Assembly: GCF_044197065.1 (NCBI RefSeq)
Contig: NZ_JBIQOI010000002.1
Span: forward strand, 1,054,001-1,118,000
Reading direction: 5' to 3'
Length of the DNA: 64,000 nucleotides
Source: Kluyvera ascorbata_C
GTDB taxonomy: Bacteria; Pseudomonadota; Gammaproteobacteria; Enterobacterales; Enterobacteriaceae
Of the stretch, positions 39,897 through 49,280 are shown piece after piece. Under the pieces are notes generated by a model, which did no database searches, had not been told where the DNA came from, and was given only the letters and a program-made list of their open reading frames with translations. How positions within the stretch are numbered: position 1 is the first letter of the stretch; every line of letters starts with the position of its first letter. Position numbers and translations under genes: made by a program.

Positions 39897-40460
39897 GTGC
39901 GGCAAGACAATCTACAGCGGTTGTGCCAGTTCATAAGAATGCCGGGACAGCAGTATGATGCGGAGACGGGGCTGTATTATAACCCCCACCGGTATTATGA
40001 CCCGTGACTGGGGCGGTATATCACGCAAGATCCGATAGGAGTGATGGGGGGATGGAACTTATATGTTTATCCGCTCAATCCAGTCACAGATACAGATCCT
40101 CTGGGGTTATTTGCTATTCCAATACCTCCAACACCAATGCCAACTCCGGGAACGACGAATTCAGCTCTTGTTGTGCTGAATGATAATGCTGCGAAAGCAT
40201 TATCAATATGGCTAAATAAAACTTTTAGTAATAGTGAGGAGGATGAGTGTCCACCATGTGCTCCTCCTGCAGGAGAAAAGTATAATATAGAAATATATAC
40301 TGAAAAACATGAGGGTAGAGGTTTAGCCGATGGAGCTCATGGATGCATGGTTTTGACTGGCAGTCCTGTGCACTGGCATTATGACATTAATAATCAGAAC
40401 CCCAAAACATGTAAGTGTTATCCTCAGACACATGTTTTTGGTGGTTGTGGTTTACCTTAA
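39897..40460 (+). pseudogene. Displaced Rhs tip with a second toxin, interrupted by a stop codon
   Basis: The frame reads [19 protein letters not shown], then [17 protein letters not shown] and hits TGA at 40005-40007, then continues in the same frame as [15 protein letters not shown] and the core-end motif TDPLGLF. It is therefore a copy of the last part of the Rhs core plus a different toxin of about 115 residues ([15 protein letters not shown]..., [30 protein letters not shown]). It lacks its own PAAR and shell. Such orphan tips are reserves that can recombine into the full rhs gene. A remnant from a GTG at 40041 remains translatable (139 residues). Confidence 0.85.
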
Positions 40461-40480
40461 TAAAAATAACGAGGATATTT

Positions 40481-40925
40481 ATGAGAAATAATTTAAACGA
40501 AGATGATTTTCATGATAACTTAATTCATGGCATTGTTTTTTATTCTGAGCCCGGAGAACTTTCTTCGGATATAGCATTGGATATTGACTATATATATGAA
40601 TGGGTCAAAACTGATAGCAATGAAATAAATTTTGTTATTTCCAAGGCATTATTGAAATTTCATGAAGTAACCGACCTAAAGCTATCTATTGATTGGGGGG
40701 AGACAAATAATAGTTTTTTTCTCTGGACATGCATCAGGGCTTTATATTACCAATATAACGAAAACCAAAATACATTCCCCTATTGCAAATGATTATTTTT
40801 TGTGGTGCATTTATACAAATAGTCATGATAGTTGTATTAATTTTGGCGCATCATCTTTTTCTTTAGAAATTACAGGAAGTCAACGAACGGTCAATCGTCA
40901 ATTTTTACTACGGAATGAAAGATAA
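40481..40925 (+). pseudogene. Second immunity gene, frameshifted in a T7 run
   Basis: Begins with ATG 10 bases after GAGG and reads MRNNLNEDDFHDNLIHGI... to LSIDWGETNNSFF; then a run of seven T (40713-40720 region) shifts the frame. In the unshifted frame it ends after 103 residues (FPYCK). Dropping one T continues as SGHASGLYITNITKTK... and ends LLRNER at 40925, giving a 147-residue protein with a normal end. I infer a one-base insertion (or sequencing error). It follows the orphan toxin tip and is its likely immunity partner. Confidence 0.7.
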
Positions 40926-41009
40926 CAATCATCTTCACACTGCTGGTCAAAGTCGAAATGCGCCGAAGCTGATGGTATTGCTGGGTGGGCAGGAACAGGA
41001 GCCACGGTG

Positions 41010-41255
41010 CGCGGAGAAGCTCCAGCAGGACGCCGGAATGACGTTTGTACCGGAACTGGTAACGATGCTGAACGGGCTGGAAGCTGAACTGCGGCAAGGC
41101 GACATCAGCGCCGCAAATCAGCAGTGGCTTGCGCAGTGCCGATTAACGCCGGAGCAGATAAAAACCAGATGGAGCCGAAATATATACAGCAGAGAAAAAT
41201 CCACCTGTACCACTGCGACCACCGGGGGCTGCTGCGGCGCTGATCTGAACGGTCA
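41010..41255 (+). pseudogene. Rhs core fragment (duplicate of part of the upstream rhs gene)
   Basis: Encodes [20 protein letters not shown] and [20 protein letters not shown], nearly the same as residues about 1073-1125 of the intact Rhs protein (DNA 38721-38880). After about 41160 it is still alignable (CACTGCGACCACCGGGG) but frameshifted. It is a decayed piece of a third Rhs copy. Confidence 0.85.
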
Positions 41256-41289
41256 GATCAGCGAGATGTACAGGCGCAAGATCACCAAC

Positions 41290-41480
41290 AAACTGCATAG
41301 CGGGACAGCGCCGCACCTGTTCATCACGTACCACTACTGAGGTCTGAACCGCAACACGCTGACCAGCTTGCCGGAGAAGCGATCCGGAACAAGTCGCAGA
41401 TTGACAAACCGGGCACGAGCCACATATTCCGGTACTCGATGGCGTCGCAGATGTCGGCAACACTACCGTCAATATCGGCT
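41290..41480 (+). pseudogene. Remnant of a tyrosine recombinase/integrase
   Basis: Translated in pieces it reads HLFITYHY, stop, GLNRNTLTSL, then in the next frame AGEAIRNKSQIDKPGTSHIF followed by RYSMASQM. GTSHIFRYSMASQM resembles the HxxR box of XerC/D-type recombinases (such as HLFRHSMATQM), and the preceding LNRNTLTSL fits the usual spacing. The stop codon, the frameshift and the missing catalytic Tyr show it is dead. It marks the right end of the rhs debris, two to ten bases from the ABC transporter genes. Confidence 0.55.
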
Positions 41481-41488
41481 AATTTTCA

Positions 41489-42250
41489 TTACCGGCTACT
41501 TTGCAAAAACTGCCTCACCCGCTCCGACTTCGGCGCCGTAAAGAAAATCTCCGGCGGTGCTTTCTCAATCAAAATCCCCTTCTCCAGGAACACCACTTCG
41601 TTCGACACCTGGCGGGCAAACTCCATCTCGTGCGTCACCACCACCATGGTATAACCCTCCGCCGCCAGCGATTTCATCACGCTCAGCACCTCGTTCACAC
41701 GTTCCGGGTCGAGCGCTGAAGTGGGTTCGTCAAACAGCAGCACCTCCGGCGACATCGCCAGCGAACGGGCAATCGCCACCCGCTGCTTTTGCCCACCGGA
41801 GAGGGTTATCGGGTAGGCGTCCGCTTTATGCTCCATTCCCACCTTCTCCAGTTGCTGCTGGGCAATCTGCCGCGCTTCGTCGCGCTTCATGCCTCTTACA
41901 TGCAGCAGCGCTTCCATCACGTTTTGCAGCACCGTCAGGTGCGGCCACAGGTTGAAGCTCTGGAATACCATCCCCACCCGCTCGCGGATCTTCGACAGCT
42001 CGCGGTGCGACATGCTTTTCCCGGAGTGGTCATCAACGCCAATACGCTGCCCGCCGATGCGGATTTCTCCGCGGTCGGGCTGCTCCAGCCAGTTCATGCA
42101 GCGTAACAGCGTCGATTTTCCCGAACCGGACGAGCCGAGAATGCTCACCACCGTCCCCTTCTCCACCGTCAGGTTGATATCGCGCAGCACCTCAACGTTA
42201 TCAAACTGCTTGGAGACATTTTTAACGCTTACCGCCGTGGTATCAGACAT
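41489..42250 (-). CDS. Polar amino-acid ABC transporter, ATP-binding subunit
   Basis: 253 residues of the HisP/GlnQ family: Walker [11 protein letters not shown]-loop [13 protein letters not shown], signature [12 protein letters not shown], Walker [15 protein letters not shown] and switch His in VTHEM. Energises the two permeases upstream. ATG after GAGGAA; its start overlaps the end of the preceding permease gene by eight bases. The substrate is not predictable from the ATPase. Confidence 0.93.
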   Translation of the reverse strand: MSDTTAVSVKNVSKQFDNVEVLRDINLTVEKGTVVSILGSSGSGKSTLLRCMNWLEQPDRGEIRIGGQRIGVDDHSGKSMSHRELSKIRERVGMVFQSFNLWPHLTVLQNVMEALLHVRGMKRDEARQIAQQQLEKVGMEHKADAYPITLSGGQKQRVAIARSLAMSPEVLLFDEPTSALDPERVNEVLSVMKSLAAEGYTMVVVTHEMEFARQVSNEVVFLEKGILIEKAPPEIFFTAPKSERVRQFLQSSR

Positions 42251-42908
42251 GGCTCATTCCTCTTTTGGCGCTATAAACACTCAACCGTTTCACCAGCAGT
42301 TCAAGCACGATGCTGATAGCCCAATACAGCGCAATGGCGACAATAAAGGCGTTAAACGGAATAAAATAAGTTGCCTGCACGCTGTTCGCGGCGGCGGTAA
42401 TTTCCTGCACGGTAATAATGCTGAGAAACGCGGTGTCCTTCAGACAGATAATCAGCTGATTACCCAGAAGCGGCAGCGCGGAGGAGAAAATATTCGGCAG
42501 AACGATGCGGCGAAAAATGGTGTAGCGAGAGAAACCCTGCACCACGGCGGCTTCAATATAGCCGTTAGAGAATACTCGCCGCTGGCTGCGGAGAATCTCA
42601 AAGAAATAAGCACCGTGGTAGATAATTAACGCCACCAGCCCCGCCGTCCAGGCATCCAGGCTAATCCCCAGTTCCGGTAACCCGTAATAGAGCAAATAGG
42701 CCAGAATCAAAAACGGAATCGCCCGCATCAGATTCACAAACCCGACAATAACGTTATTCAGCACCCGTTTCTGGTATTCGGTGAAATAGCACAGCAGCGT
42801 GCCAATCAATAACCCACAGACGGCGGCAATAATAAACAGCTCAAGCGTCGCCAGCAGCCCGGCAATAAAATTGTCGTGCTCGGCCCAAATAATGGCCCAT
42901 TGGTTCAT
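42243..42908 (-). CDS. Polar amino-acid ABC transporter permease 2
   Basis: 221 residues with about five membrane spans and the HisM/GlnP-type coupling motif ([21 protein letters not shown], shown in part). Start ATG after GGGAGG. Forms a heterodimer with the product of the gene just upstream. Confidence 0.92.
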   Translation of the reverse strand: MNQWAIIWAEHDNFIAGLLATLELFIIAAVCGLLIGTLLCYFTEYQKRVLNNVIVGFVNLMRAIPFLILAYLLYYGLPELGISLDAWTAGLVALIIYHGAYFFEILRSQRRVFSNGYIEAAVVQGFSRYTIFRRIVLPNIFSSALPLLGNQLIICLKDTAFLSIITVQEITAAANSVQATYFIPFNAFIVAIALYWAISIVLELLVKRLSVYSAKRGMSHV

Positions 42909-42923
42909 GTGTCCTCCCGAGGC

Positions 42924-43565
42924 TTATCGCGCCAGTCGTTTTGCTTTGCGTTCCGCCAGGCTCTGAAGCTTGAGCAGTAGACCAATAATCACCACGTACA
43001 GCAGGCCGGCGGCCAGAATCGGTGACAGCGGTTCATAGGTGACGGAGGCGATACGGTTAGTGACGCGGGTGAGATCCACCACGCCAATGACCGCAATCGC
43101 CGGGCTGCCCTTAATCAGGAAGGACATTTCGTTCACCAGCGCAGGCAGGCTCTCCAGCCACATTTGCGGCAGCATGATGTAGCGGAAATAGGGCCAGCGG
43201 CGCATTCCCACCGACTCCGCCGCTTCGCGCTGTTCACGCGGGAAGGTGCGAAAGGCGTTACGCCAGATTTCGGCGTTAAACGCTGAGGTGTTGAGGGTCA
43301 GCGCGACGATAGCCGCCACCGTTTTGTCGAGGTTAATGCCTACCGTCGGCAGCGATAAAAAGAGAAACAGCACCAGCGTCACCAGCGGCGTGGCGCGGGC
43401 AAGGCTGATATAGATAACCAGAATCTGGTCGATGACCGGGATTTTCATCATGCGCACAAAGGCGATAATCAGCCCTATCACCACCCCAAAGGCGATGGCG
43501 ATGGCCGAAATCCAGAGGGTCGTCCATGCGCCTTCAATCAGTAACTGCCATGCTATTGCGTCCAT
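42924..43565 (-). CDS. Polar amino-acid ABC transporter permease 1
   Basis: 213 residues, HisQ-type permease with the EAA loop EQREAAESVGMRRWPYFRYI. It opens with a long first span (WTTLWISAIAIAFGVVIGL). ATG after AGGAGG. Fifteen bases separate it from permease 2. Confidence 0.92.
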   Translation of the reverse strand: MDAIAWQLLIEGAWTTLWISAIAIAFGVVIGLIIAFVRMMKIPVIDQILVIYISLARATPLVTLVLFLFLSLPTVGINLDKTVAAIVALTLNTSAFNAEIWRNAFRTFPREQREAAESVGMRRWPYFRYIMLPQMWLESLPALVNEMSFLIKGSPAIAVIGVVDLTRVTNRIASVTYEPLSPILAAGLLYVVIIGLLLKLQSLAERKAKRLAR

Positions 43566-43597
43566 GGTGCCCTCCTGAGGTTAATGGGGGTACTGCT

Positions 43598-43627
43598 CCC
43601 GGCGTCGCGTGTGCTCGGCCGGGCTAC
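43598..43627. repeat. REP-like palindrome between the binding-protein and permease genes
   Basis: CCCGGCGTCGCG..GCTCGGCCGGGCTAC. Located inside the transport operon; it may protect the 3' end of the binding-protein message, which is needed in excess. Confidence 0.8.
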
Positions 43628-43630
43628 GCT

Positions 43631-44482
43631 TTACTGGCCGGCGAGTTTGTGGAACTGCGCGGCGCTGGTGATAGGTTCGGTTGGCAGGTCGTCATAGGTT
43701 TCGCCAAACCATTTTTTCTGCAGCTCAGCGAGCTTGCCGGTTTCACGCATGTGGTTGATAAATTTGGTCATGTACGCCAGCAGCTCCGGCGAGTTTTTCG
43801 GAATTGGCCAAGCCATATAGCCCGGGCCGGAGACCGGCAGCCCCTTGGCGAACACTTTCGGCTTGGCTTTTACCAGGTCGTTGACGGAAATCACTACGTT
43901 AATCACATAGTCGAGACGTTTATTGGCTAAATCCGCGTAGGCTTCCGGGTAGGACGGGTATTCCACGACCGGACCAAGCTTACCGCCGGTTTTTTCAATC
44001 ATCGCTTTCAGTTCCGGCAAGCGGGCTAATAATGCGCTGCCCGCCTGGAGGCCGACTTTTTTACCGCTGAGATCGGCAATGGTATTTAATGAATTATCGC
44101 CTGCACGCTTCACGAAATAGTGCTGCGCCGAGGCCCAAGGCGGTGTGAAATTAAACACGTTGAGGCGTTCATCGGTAACCACGGCACCGGTTAATGCCAT
44201 ATCGTACTGCCCGGTGGAGACCGCCGCTAATAGTCCAGTCCACGGCAGAATACTTTGCGTGACGTTGAATTTGGCGTATTCGCGTAGCGCCGCCAGCATA
44301 TCTTTGTTAAACCCATCGGCATTGCCGTTATTCATAAAGTTAAACGGCGCGTAGTCATCCTCGGTGGCCACTTTTAAGGTCCCGGACTTTTCAATTTCTG
44401 GCAAATCAGCGGCGGCGACCTGTAATGAAAAGGTCATCGCCATCACGGCGGCCAGATAATACGAACCCATCGTTTTTTTCAT
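43631..44482 (-). CDS. Amino-acid ABC transporter periplasmic binding protein (SBP family 3)
   Basis: 283 residues. A signal peptide (MKKTMGSYYLAAVMAMTFSL, cleaved near QVAAADLP) is followed by a family 3 solute-binding fold: GTLKVATEDDYAPFNFMNNG, DMALTGAVVTDER and VGLQAGSALLARL. The start chosen (44482) follows AGGGG; an upstream GTG/ATG six codons earlier is not needed. The ligand is unknown. First gene of the importer operon and divergent from a MocR-type regulator, which is the likely controller. Confidence 0.92.
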   Translation of the reverse strand: MKKTMGSYYLAAVMAMTFSLQVAAADLPEIEKSGTLKVATEDDYAPFNFMNNGNADGFNKDMLAALREYAKFNVTQSILPWTGLLAAVSTGQYDMALTGAVVTDERLNVFNFTPPWASAQHYFVKRAGDNSLNTIADLSGKKVGLQAGSALLARLPELKAMIEKTGGKLGPVVEYPSYPEAYADLANKRLDYVINVVISVNDLVKAKPKVFAKGLPVSGPGYMAWPIPKNSPELLAYMTKFINHMRETGKLAELQKKWFGETYDDLPTEPITSAAQFHKLAGQ

Positions 44483-44715
44483 CGTTTGACCCCTACTCAA
44501 CTATGCCGAACACGTTTATTCCAGACGCGCTGGAACCGTTGCAAGATGTGTGCCGACAGACGCATTTTTTAACGATGGCTGACGACGTTTTTACTGTAGG
44601 GAGACTTTTTGCATTCTGAATAGAGCCAGTTTTCGCGCGCGCTTGTGTCAGACGATTTCAGGCTGGTACAGAAATTGCTGCACTCAGGGAAAGCGAATAC
44701 TGGAAGGAGCAGCGT

Positions 44716-46179
44716 ATGATTCGGCACTTATTGCACGTGGATTTTGACCACCAGCGCGGGTTGCAGGAGCAGGTTCGTGAATCGCTGGTCAACGCCATTC
44801 TCGGCGGCATTTTCGCCGTCGATTCGCCGCTGCCGTCGTGTCGGCAACTGGCGCAGCAGCTTCAGGTGTCACGCAACACCACCGCGCTGGTGTTTGAAAG
44901 CCTGGTCAACGAAGGCTATCTGGTGAGCCGCCCGCGCAGCGGGTATTACCTGCATCCGGACTACCACGCGCCGCGCCTTTCTGCCGCCGCCCCTGCACCC
45001 GCCAGCGGCGATTCTGCACCATCGTGGGGCAAACGGCTCAATATCACGCCTAGCCAGCAGGAGTCGATACTCAAGCCCGCCGGCTGGATGAACTACCGCT
45101 ATCCGTTTATCTACGGCCAGCCCGATACCCGCCAGTTTCCGTTAGCAAGCTGGCGGTCGGCAGCAAACTGGCTGCACGGCGGCATGCGCGACCCGGCGTG
45201 GGTTGTCGACCATATCGACCAGGACGTCCCGATGCTGATTGAGCAAATCCGCACCCGCGTGCTGCCCAAGCGCGGCATCGTCGCCGCGCCGGATGAAATT
45301 CTGATTACCCTCGGTTCACAGAATGCGCTCTACCTGCTCACCCGCCTGCTGATGTCGCGCCAGACGCGAGTGGGCGTAGAAAACCCCGGTTTTCGCGAGG
45401 CGATTAATACCTTTTTGCTCAGCGACTGCAACATTGTGCCGCACCCGGTGGATGAAGAAGGGATCGTGCTCAGCGACGCGCCGTGCGACTACTACTACGT
45501 GACGCCAGGCCATCAGGTGCCGACCGGCGTCACCATGAGCAAGGCCAGACGCAGCCAGCTGCTGGCACACGCCGCGCAGCATGACGCGGTGATTATCGAA
45601 GACGATTACGATTCGGAAAGTAACTTCCAGAGCAACCCGCTGCCCGCGCTGAAGGCCAGCGACCGCAGCGGACGGGTGATTTACGTCAGCAGCCTGTCGA
45701 AGGCGCTGTCGCCGGGGCTGCGTTTAGGATTTATGGTCGCCGACCCGGACCTGATTGATGAAGCCCGTGCCTTGCGTCGGCTGGTTTACCGCCATCCGCC
45801 GACCAACATTCAGTACCAGATGGCGCATTTTCTTGCCCAGGGCCATTACGAAACGCACCTGCGGCGCTACCGGGATGATTCCGCACGGCGCTGGGACAGA
45901 TTGCATACTGCGCTGTCGACCCTGCTGCCGGAATGTCAGCCTCTGCCCGGCAGCGAACACGCCAACGCGTTCTGGCTGCGCACGCCCGCCAGCATCAGTA
46001 CTCAGCAACTGACCTGGCGCGCCGCCCATACCGGGGTGTTGATTGAGCCCGGCGCACGGCATTTTCTCGACGCCACGCCGCCGGACAATTTCTTCCGTAT
46101 GGGCTTTCACGCCATTAACCCCGACGCCATTGCGCCGGGGGTAGACGTATTACGAAGCCAACTGGCGCAGATGGGTTAG
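44716..46179 (+). CDS. MocR-type regulator (GntR helix-turn-helix fused to aminotransferase domain)
   Basis: 487 residues. N-terminal GntR winged helix (about 1-80: [25 protein letters not shown] in part), a linker, and a class I aminotransferase-like domain from about 115 with DDYDSESNF and the PLP lysine Lys329 in [15 protein letters not shown]. Such regulators sense PLP adducts of amines or amino acids. ATG after GGAAGGAG. It is divergent from the amino-acid importer; its 3' end overlaps the RND pump gene by four bases (convergent). Confidence 0.9.
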   Translation: MIRHLLHVDFDHQRGLQEQVRESLVNAILGGIFAVDSPLPSCRQLAQQLQVSRNTTALVFESLVNEGYLVSRPRSGYYLHPDYHAPRLSAAAPAPASGDSAPSWGKRLNITPSQQESILKPAGWMNYRYPFIYGQPDTRQFPLASWRSAANWLHGGMRDPAWVVDHIDQDVPMLIEQIRTRVLPKRGIVAAPDEILITLGSQNALYLLTRLLMSRQTRVGVENPGFREAINTFLLSDCNIVPHPVDEEGIVLSDAPCDYYYVTPGHQVPTGVTMSKARRSQLLAHAAQHDAVIIEDDYDSESNFQSNPLPALKASDRSGRVIYVSSLSKALSPGLRLGFMVADPDLIDEARALRRLVYRHPPTNIQYQMAHFLAQGHYETHLRRYRDDSARRWDRLHTALSTLLPECQPLPGSEHANAFWLRTPASISTQQLTWRAAHTGVLIEPGARHFLDATPPDNFFRMGFHAINPDAIAPGVDVLRSQLAQMG

Positions 46180-49100
46180 CCCGCCTTGCGGTGCGCCCAC
46201 TCGCGCAGGCGCTGGAACAGCACGTAGAGCGACGGGATAAACAGGATGCCAATCACCGTCGCCACCAGCATGCCGCTGAACACCGTGGTGCCGATGATCC
46301 GTCGGCTCTGCGCCCCGGCTCCGGTGGAGAACATCATCGGCATGATGCCGATAATAAACGACACCGCGGTCATCATCACCGCACGGAAGCGGCGCGTCGC
46401 CCCCTCACGCGCGGCATCGACGATAGAGAGCCCGGACTGCCTGCGCTCGCGGGCAAACTCGACGATTAGTATCGCGTTTTTTGCCGCCAGCGCGATGAGT
46501 AGCACCAGGCCAATCTGCACGTACACGTCGTTAGCGTAACCCGCCGTCCACAGCCACAGCAGCGCACCGCCGATGGCGAAGAGCACGGATAGCATGACGC
46601 TCGCCGGTAGCGTCCAGCTTTCATATTGCGCCACGAGGAACAGCCACGCCATCGCCACCGCCGCCAGCACAATCCACACCGCCTGGTTGCCGGTCTGCTG
46701 CTCCTGCCAGGAGAGCCCGCTCCAGGCGTAGTCGTAGCCTTCAGGCAGATTGGCCTTCAGCAGGTTTTCCATCTCGGTCATCGCCGTACGGCTGCTGACT
46801 CCTTCCGCTGCCGAACCGCTGATCGATACCGACGGGAACTGGTTGAACTGCTGGATAAACGGCGCGCCGACGGTGGGGGTCACCGTCACCAGGTTGCTCA
46901 GGCGCACCCGCTCACCCTGGTTGCTGCGCACGAACAGTTCGCTGATTTGCTCGGCGCGCTCGCGCCACTGCATCTCGTTTTGCATCACCACGTGGTAAAC
47001 GCGGTTGTTGATGCTGAAGTCGCCAGCGCGCGCGCCGCCAAAGGCCGTTTGCAGGCTGTTAAAGATGCGCGAAACCGGCACGTCCAGCCGGGCGGCCTGG
47101 TCGCGGTCGACGGTTAAGGTCAACTGCGGAACGTTGCTGCTCCAGGTGGTGAACACGCGGCTCAACTGCGGGTGCTGGTTGGCCTTCATCAGAATGGTGC
47201 GCGTCACCTGCTCCAGCTCAGCAGGCGTTTGCCCGGCCTGCGCCAGAATGCGCAGATCGAACCCTGCGGCGCTGCCAAGCCCCGGCAGCGTCGGGGGCGC
47301 AAACAGCATAATGTTGGCTTCCGGCATCGCCATCAGTTGGCGCTGAAGCTCGCCCATCACCGTTTCCAGCGGCGCACGCTGCGACCAGTCTTTGAGCATC
47401 AGCGAGATAAAGCCGCCATTAGAGGCACTGGTGCCGCTCAGAATGCTGAAGCCGGACACCTGAATCACATCCTCGACCGCCGGATGTGCGCCCAACAACT
47501 CGCGCGCCTGCGCCATCACCGCTTCGGTACGCTCCAGCGACGCGGACTCCGGCAGCTGAATATTGGCAAACAGGTAGCCCTGATCTTCCTGCGGCAGGAA
47601 GCCTTTCGGCATGCTGGTGAAGCTAAATGCCACCAGCAGCGCGGCGACCGTCGTCGCGGCTACCGCCACCAGGGGACGACGGTTCATCCACGCCACCAGC
47701 CTGCCGTAGCCGTCGCGGGTGGCGTTCAGCCCGAGATTAAACCACTGGAAGAAACGGGCGGGCTGCTTCAAGCGCGGGCGCAGCAGCAGCGCGCACAGCG
47801 CGGGAGTCAGCGTCAGCGCCACAATGCTGGAGAGCGTGACCGCCGTGGAGAGCGTGACCGCAAACTGGCGATACAGCTCGCCGACAATGCCCGGCAGCAT
47901 CGCCACCGGCACAAACACCGCCAGCAGCACCAGGGTGGTGGCAATGACCGGCCCGGCAATCTGGCGCAGCGCCAGCCCGGTGGCCTCCAGGCGGTTCATC
48001 CCTTCCGCCATATGCCCTTCGACGCTTTCCACCACCACGATGGCGTCATCCACCACCATGGTCAGCGCCAGAATAATGGCGAACAGGCTAAGCGTGTTGG
48101 CGCTGTAGCCGAGCAGATAAAGCACCGCGAACGTGCCCACCAGCGATACCGGGATCGCCAGCGCCACAATCAGCGTGGCGCGCAGGCTTTGCAGGAACAG
48201 GGAGACAACCGCCACCACCGCCAGCAGCGTCAGCGCCAGCGAAGTGCCAATCTCTTTGATCGTCGCCGCCACGAAACGAGTGGTATCGAACTTCACTTCC
48301 CACATCAAATCCGCCGGGAAGCGGCTTTGCAGGCGCGTCAGTTCGCTGCGCACCTCGTTGGCTACCTGTAAGGCGTTAGCGGTTGGCGTGGGGTAAATCC
48401 CCATATACGCCGACTCCACGCCGTTAAGCTGAGCGCTGGAGCTGTAGCTGCGCGCGCCAAGCTCAATGGTCGCCACGTCCGACAGCCGCACCAGTTGGCC
48501 CTGCTCGCCGCTGCGCACCACGATGCGGCTGAACTCATCGGCATCGGTCAGGCGACCCAGGCCGTTAATGGTCAGCGTCTGCTGCTGACCGTTAAACACC
48601 GGCGGCGTACCGATTTGCCCGGATGCCCCCTGCACGTGCTGTTCGTTGAGCGCCTGGGCGATATCGTCACTGGTGATATTCATCGCGTTCATGCGGTCAG
48701 GACGTAGCCAGATACGCATGCTGTAGTCGCGCGCGCCGAACATCTGCACCAGGCCAACGCCCGGCAGACGCGCCAGCGCTTCACGCACCTGGGTGCTGGC
48801 GTAGTTGCTTATCTGTAAAGCAGAGAGCGAGCCTTTTGGCGAGTAGAGGCTAACCCCCATAAGCAGGTTGCTGGCACGTTTACGCACCTGCACGCCGTTC
48901 TGCTGCGCTTCGGTGGGTAGCTGTGCGACGGCCTGAGAGACGCGGTTCTGTACATCAATCGCCGCCATGTCCGGGTCGGTGCCGGCGGCGAAGGTTAAGT
49001 TCAGGCTGTAGCCGCCGTCGTCTGAGCTGGTCGACTCCATATAAAGCATATGGTCAACGCCGTTCAGCTGCGTTTCCAGCGGCGCGGCGATGGCTTCGGC

Positions 49101-49271
49101 GACATCCTGCGCGCTGGCGCCCGGCCAGCTGGCGCTGACGTTAACCACCGGCGGGGTGATTTGCGGATACTGCTCCACCGGAATGAGCTTCAGCGCCACC
49201 GCGCCAACAAAGGTCATCAGCAGCGCAATCACCATCGCGAAACGCGGGCGACGAATAAAGAAGGTCAGCAT
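46176..49271 (-). CDS. RND efflux pump inner-membrane subunit (HAE1 family)
   Basis: 1031 residues, AcrB-like proton-driven drug exporter. N-terminus [38 protein letters not shown], and the proton-relay segment [16 protein letters not shown] with paired Asp in TM4; the TM10 lysine region has [16 protein letters not shown]. Two large periplasmic loops are present. It is not AcrB, OqxB or EefB as I recall them, so no symbol is given. Ends with [12 protein letters not shown]. Nine bases downstream of the adaptor gene; no outer-membrane factor in the operon, so TolC is the probable partner. Confidence 0.93.
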   Translation of the reverse strand: MLTFFIRRPRFAMVIALLMTFVGAVALKLIPVEQYPQITPPVVNVSASWPGASAQDVAEAIAAPLETQLNGVDHMLYMESTSSDDGGYSLNLTFAAGTDPDMAAIDVQNRVSQAVAQLPTEAQQNGVQVRKRASNLLMGVSLYSPKGSLSALQISNYASTQVREALARLPGVGLVQMFGARDYSMRIWLRPDRMNAMNITSDDIAQALNEQHVQGASGQIGTPPVFNGQQQTLTINGLGRLTDADEFSRIVVRSGEQGQLVRLSDVATIELGARSYSSSAQLNGVESAYMGIYPTPTANALQVANEVRSELTRLQSRFPADLMWEVKFDTTRFVAATIKEIGTSLALTLLAVVAVVSLFLQSLRATLIVALAIPVSLVGTFAVLYLLGYSANTLSLFAIILALTMVVDDAIVVVESVEGHMAEGMNRLEATGLALRQIAGPVIATTLVLLAVFVPVAMLPGIVGELYRQFAVTLSTAVTLSSIVALTLTPALCALLLRPRLKQPARFFQWFNLGLNATRDGYGRLVAWMNRRPLVAVAATTVAALLVAFSFTSMPKGFLPQEDQGYLFANIQLPESASLERTEAVMAQARELLGAHPAVEDVIQVSGFSILSGTSASNGGFISLMLKDWSQRAPLETVMGELQRQLMAMPEANIMLFAPPTLPGLGSAAGFDLRILAQAGQTPAELEQVTRTILMKANQHPQLSRVFTTWSSNVPQLTLTVDRDQAARLDVPVSRIFNSLQTAFGGARAGDFSINNRVYHVVMQNEMQWRERAEQISELFVRSNQGERVRLSNLVTVTPTVGAPFIQQFNQFPSVSISGSAAEGVSSRTAMTEMENLLKANLPEGYDYAWSGLSWQEQQTGNQAVWIVLAAVAMAWLFLVAQYESWTLPASVMLSVLFAIGGALLWLWTAGYANDVYVQIGLVLLIALAAKNAILIVEFARERRQSGLSIVDAAREGATRRFRAVMMTAVSFIIGIMPMMFSTGAGAQSRRIIGTTVFSGMLVATVIGILFIPSLYVLFQRLREWAHRKAG

Positions 49272-49280
49272 ACTCTCTCC

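Noticed and set aside
40915..41340. 141-codon frame MKDNNHLHTAG... as an intact gene
   Set aside because: Its middle is a piece of Rhs core and its end a recombinase scrap in changing frames; it is fused debris, not a protein gene.
33327..41480. Complete T6SS cluster or prophage
   Set aside because: No sheath, tube, baseplate, membrane-complex, ClpV, capsid or terminase genes; only vgrG, rhs and remnants are present.
47172..48371. 399-codon open frame on the plus strand opposite the RND pump gene
   Set aside because: Same reason: low-complexity His/Arg/Gln translation, no ribosome site, and a clear real gene on the other strand.
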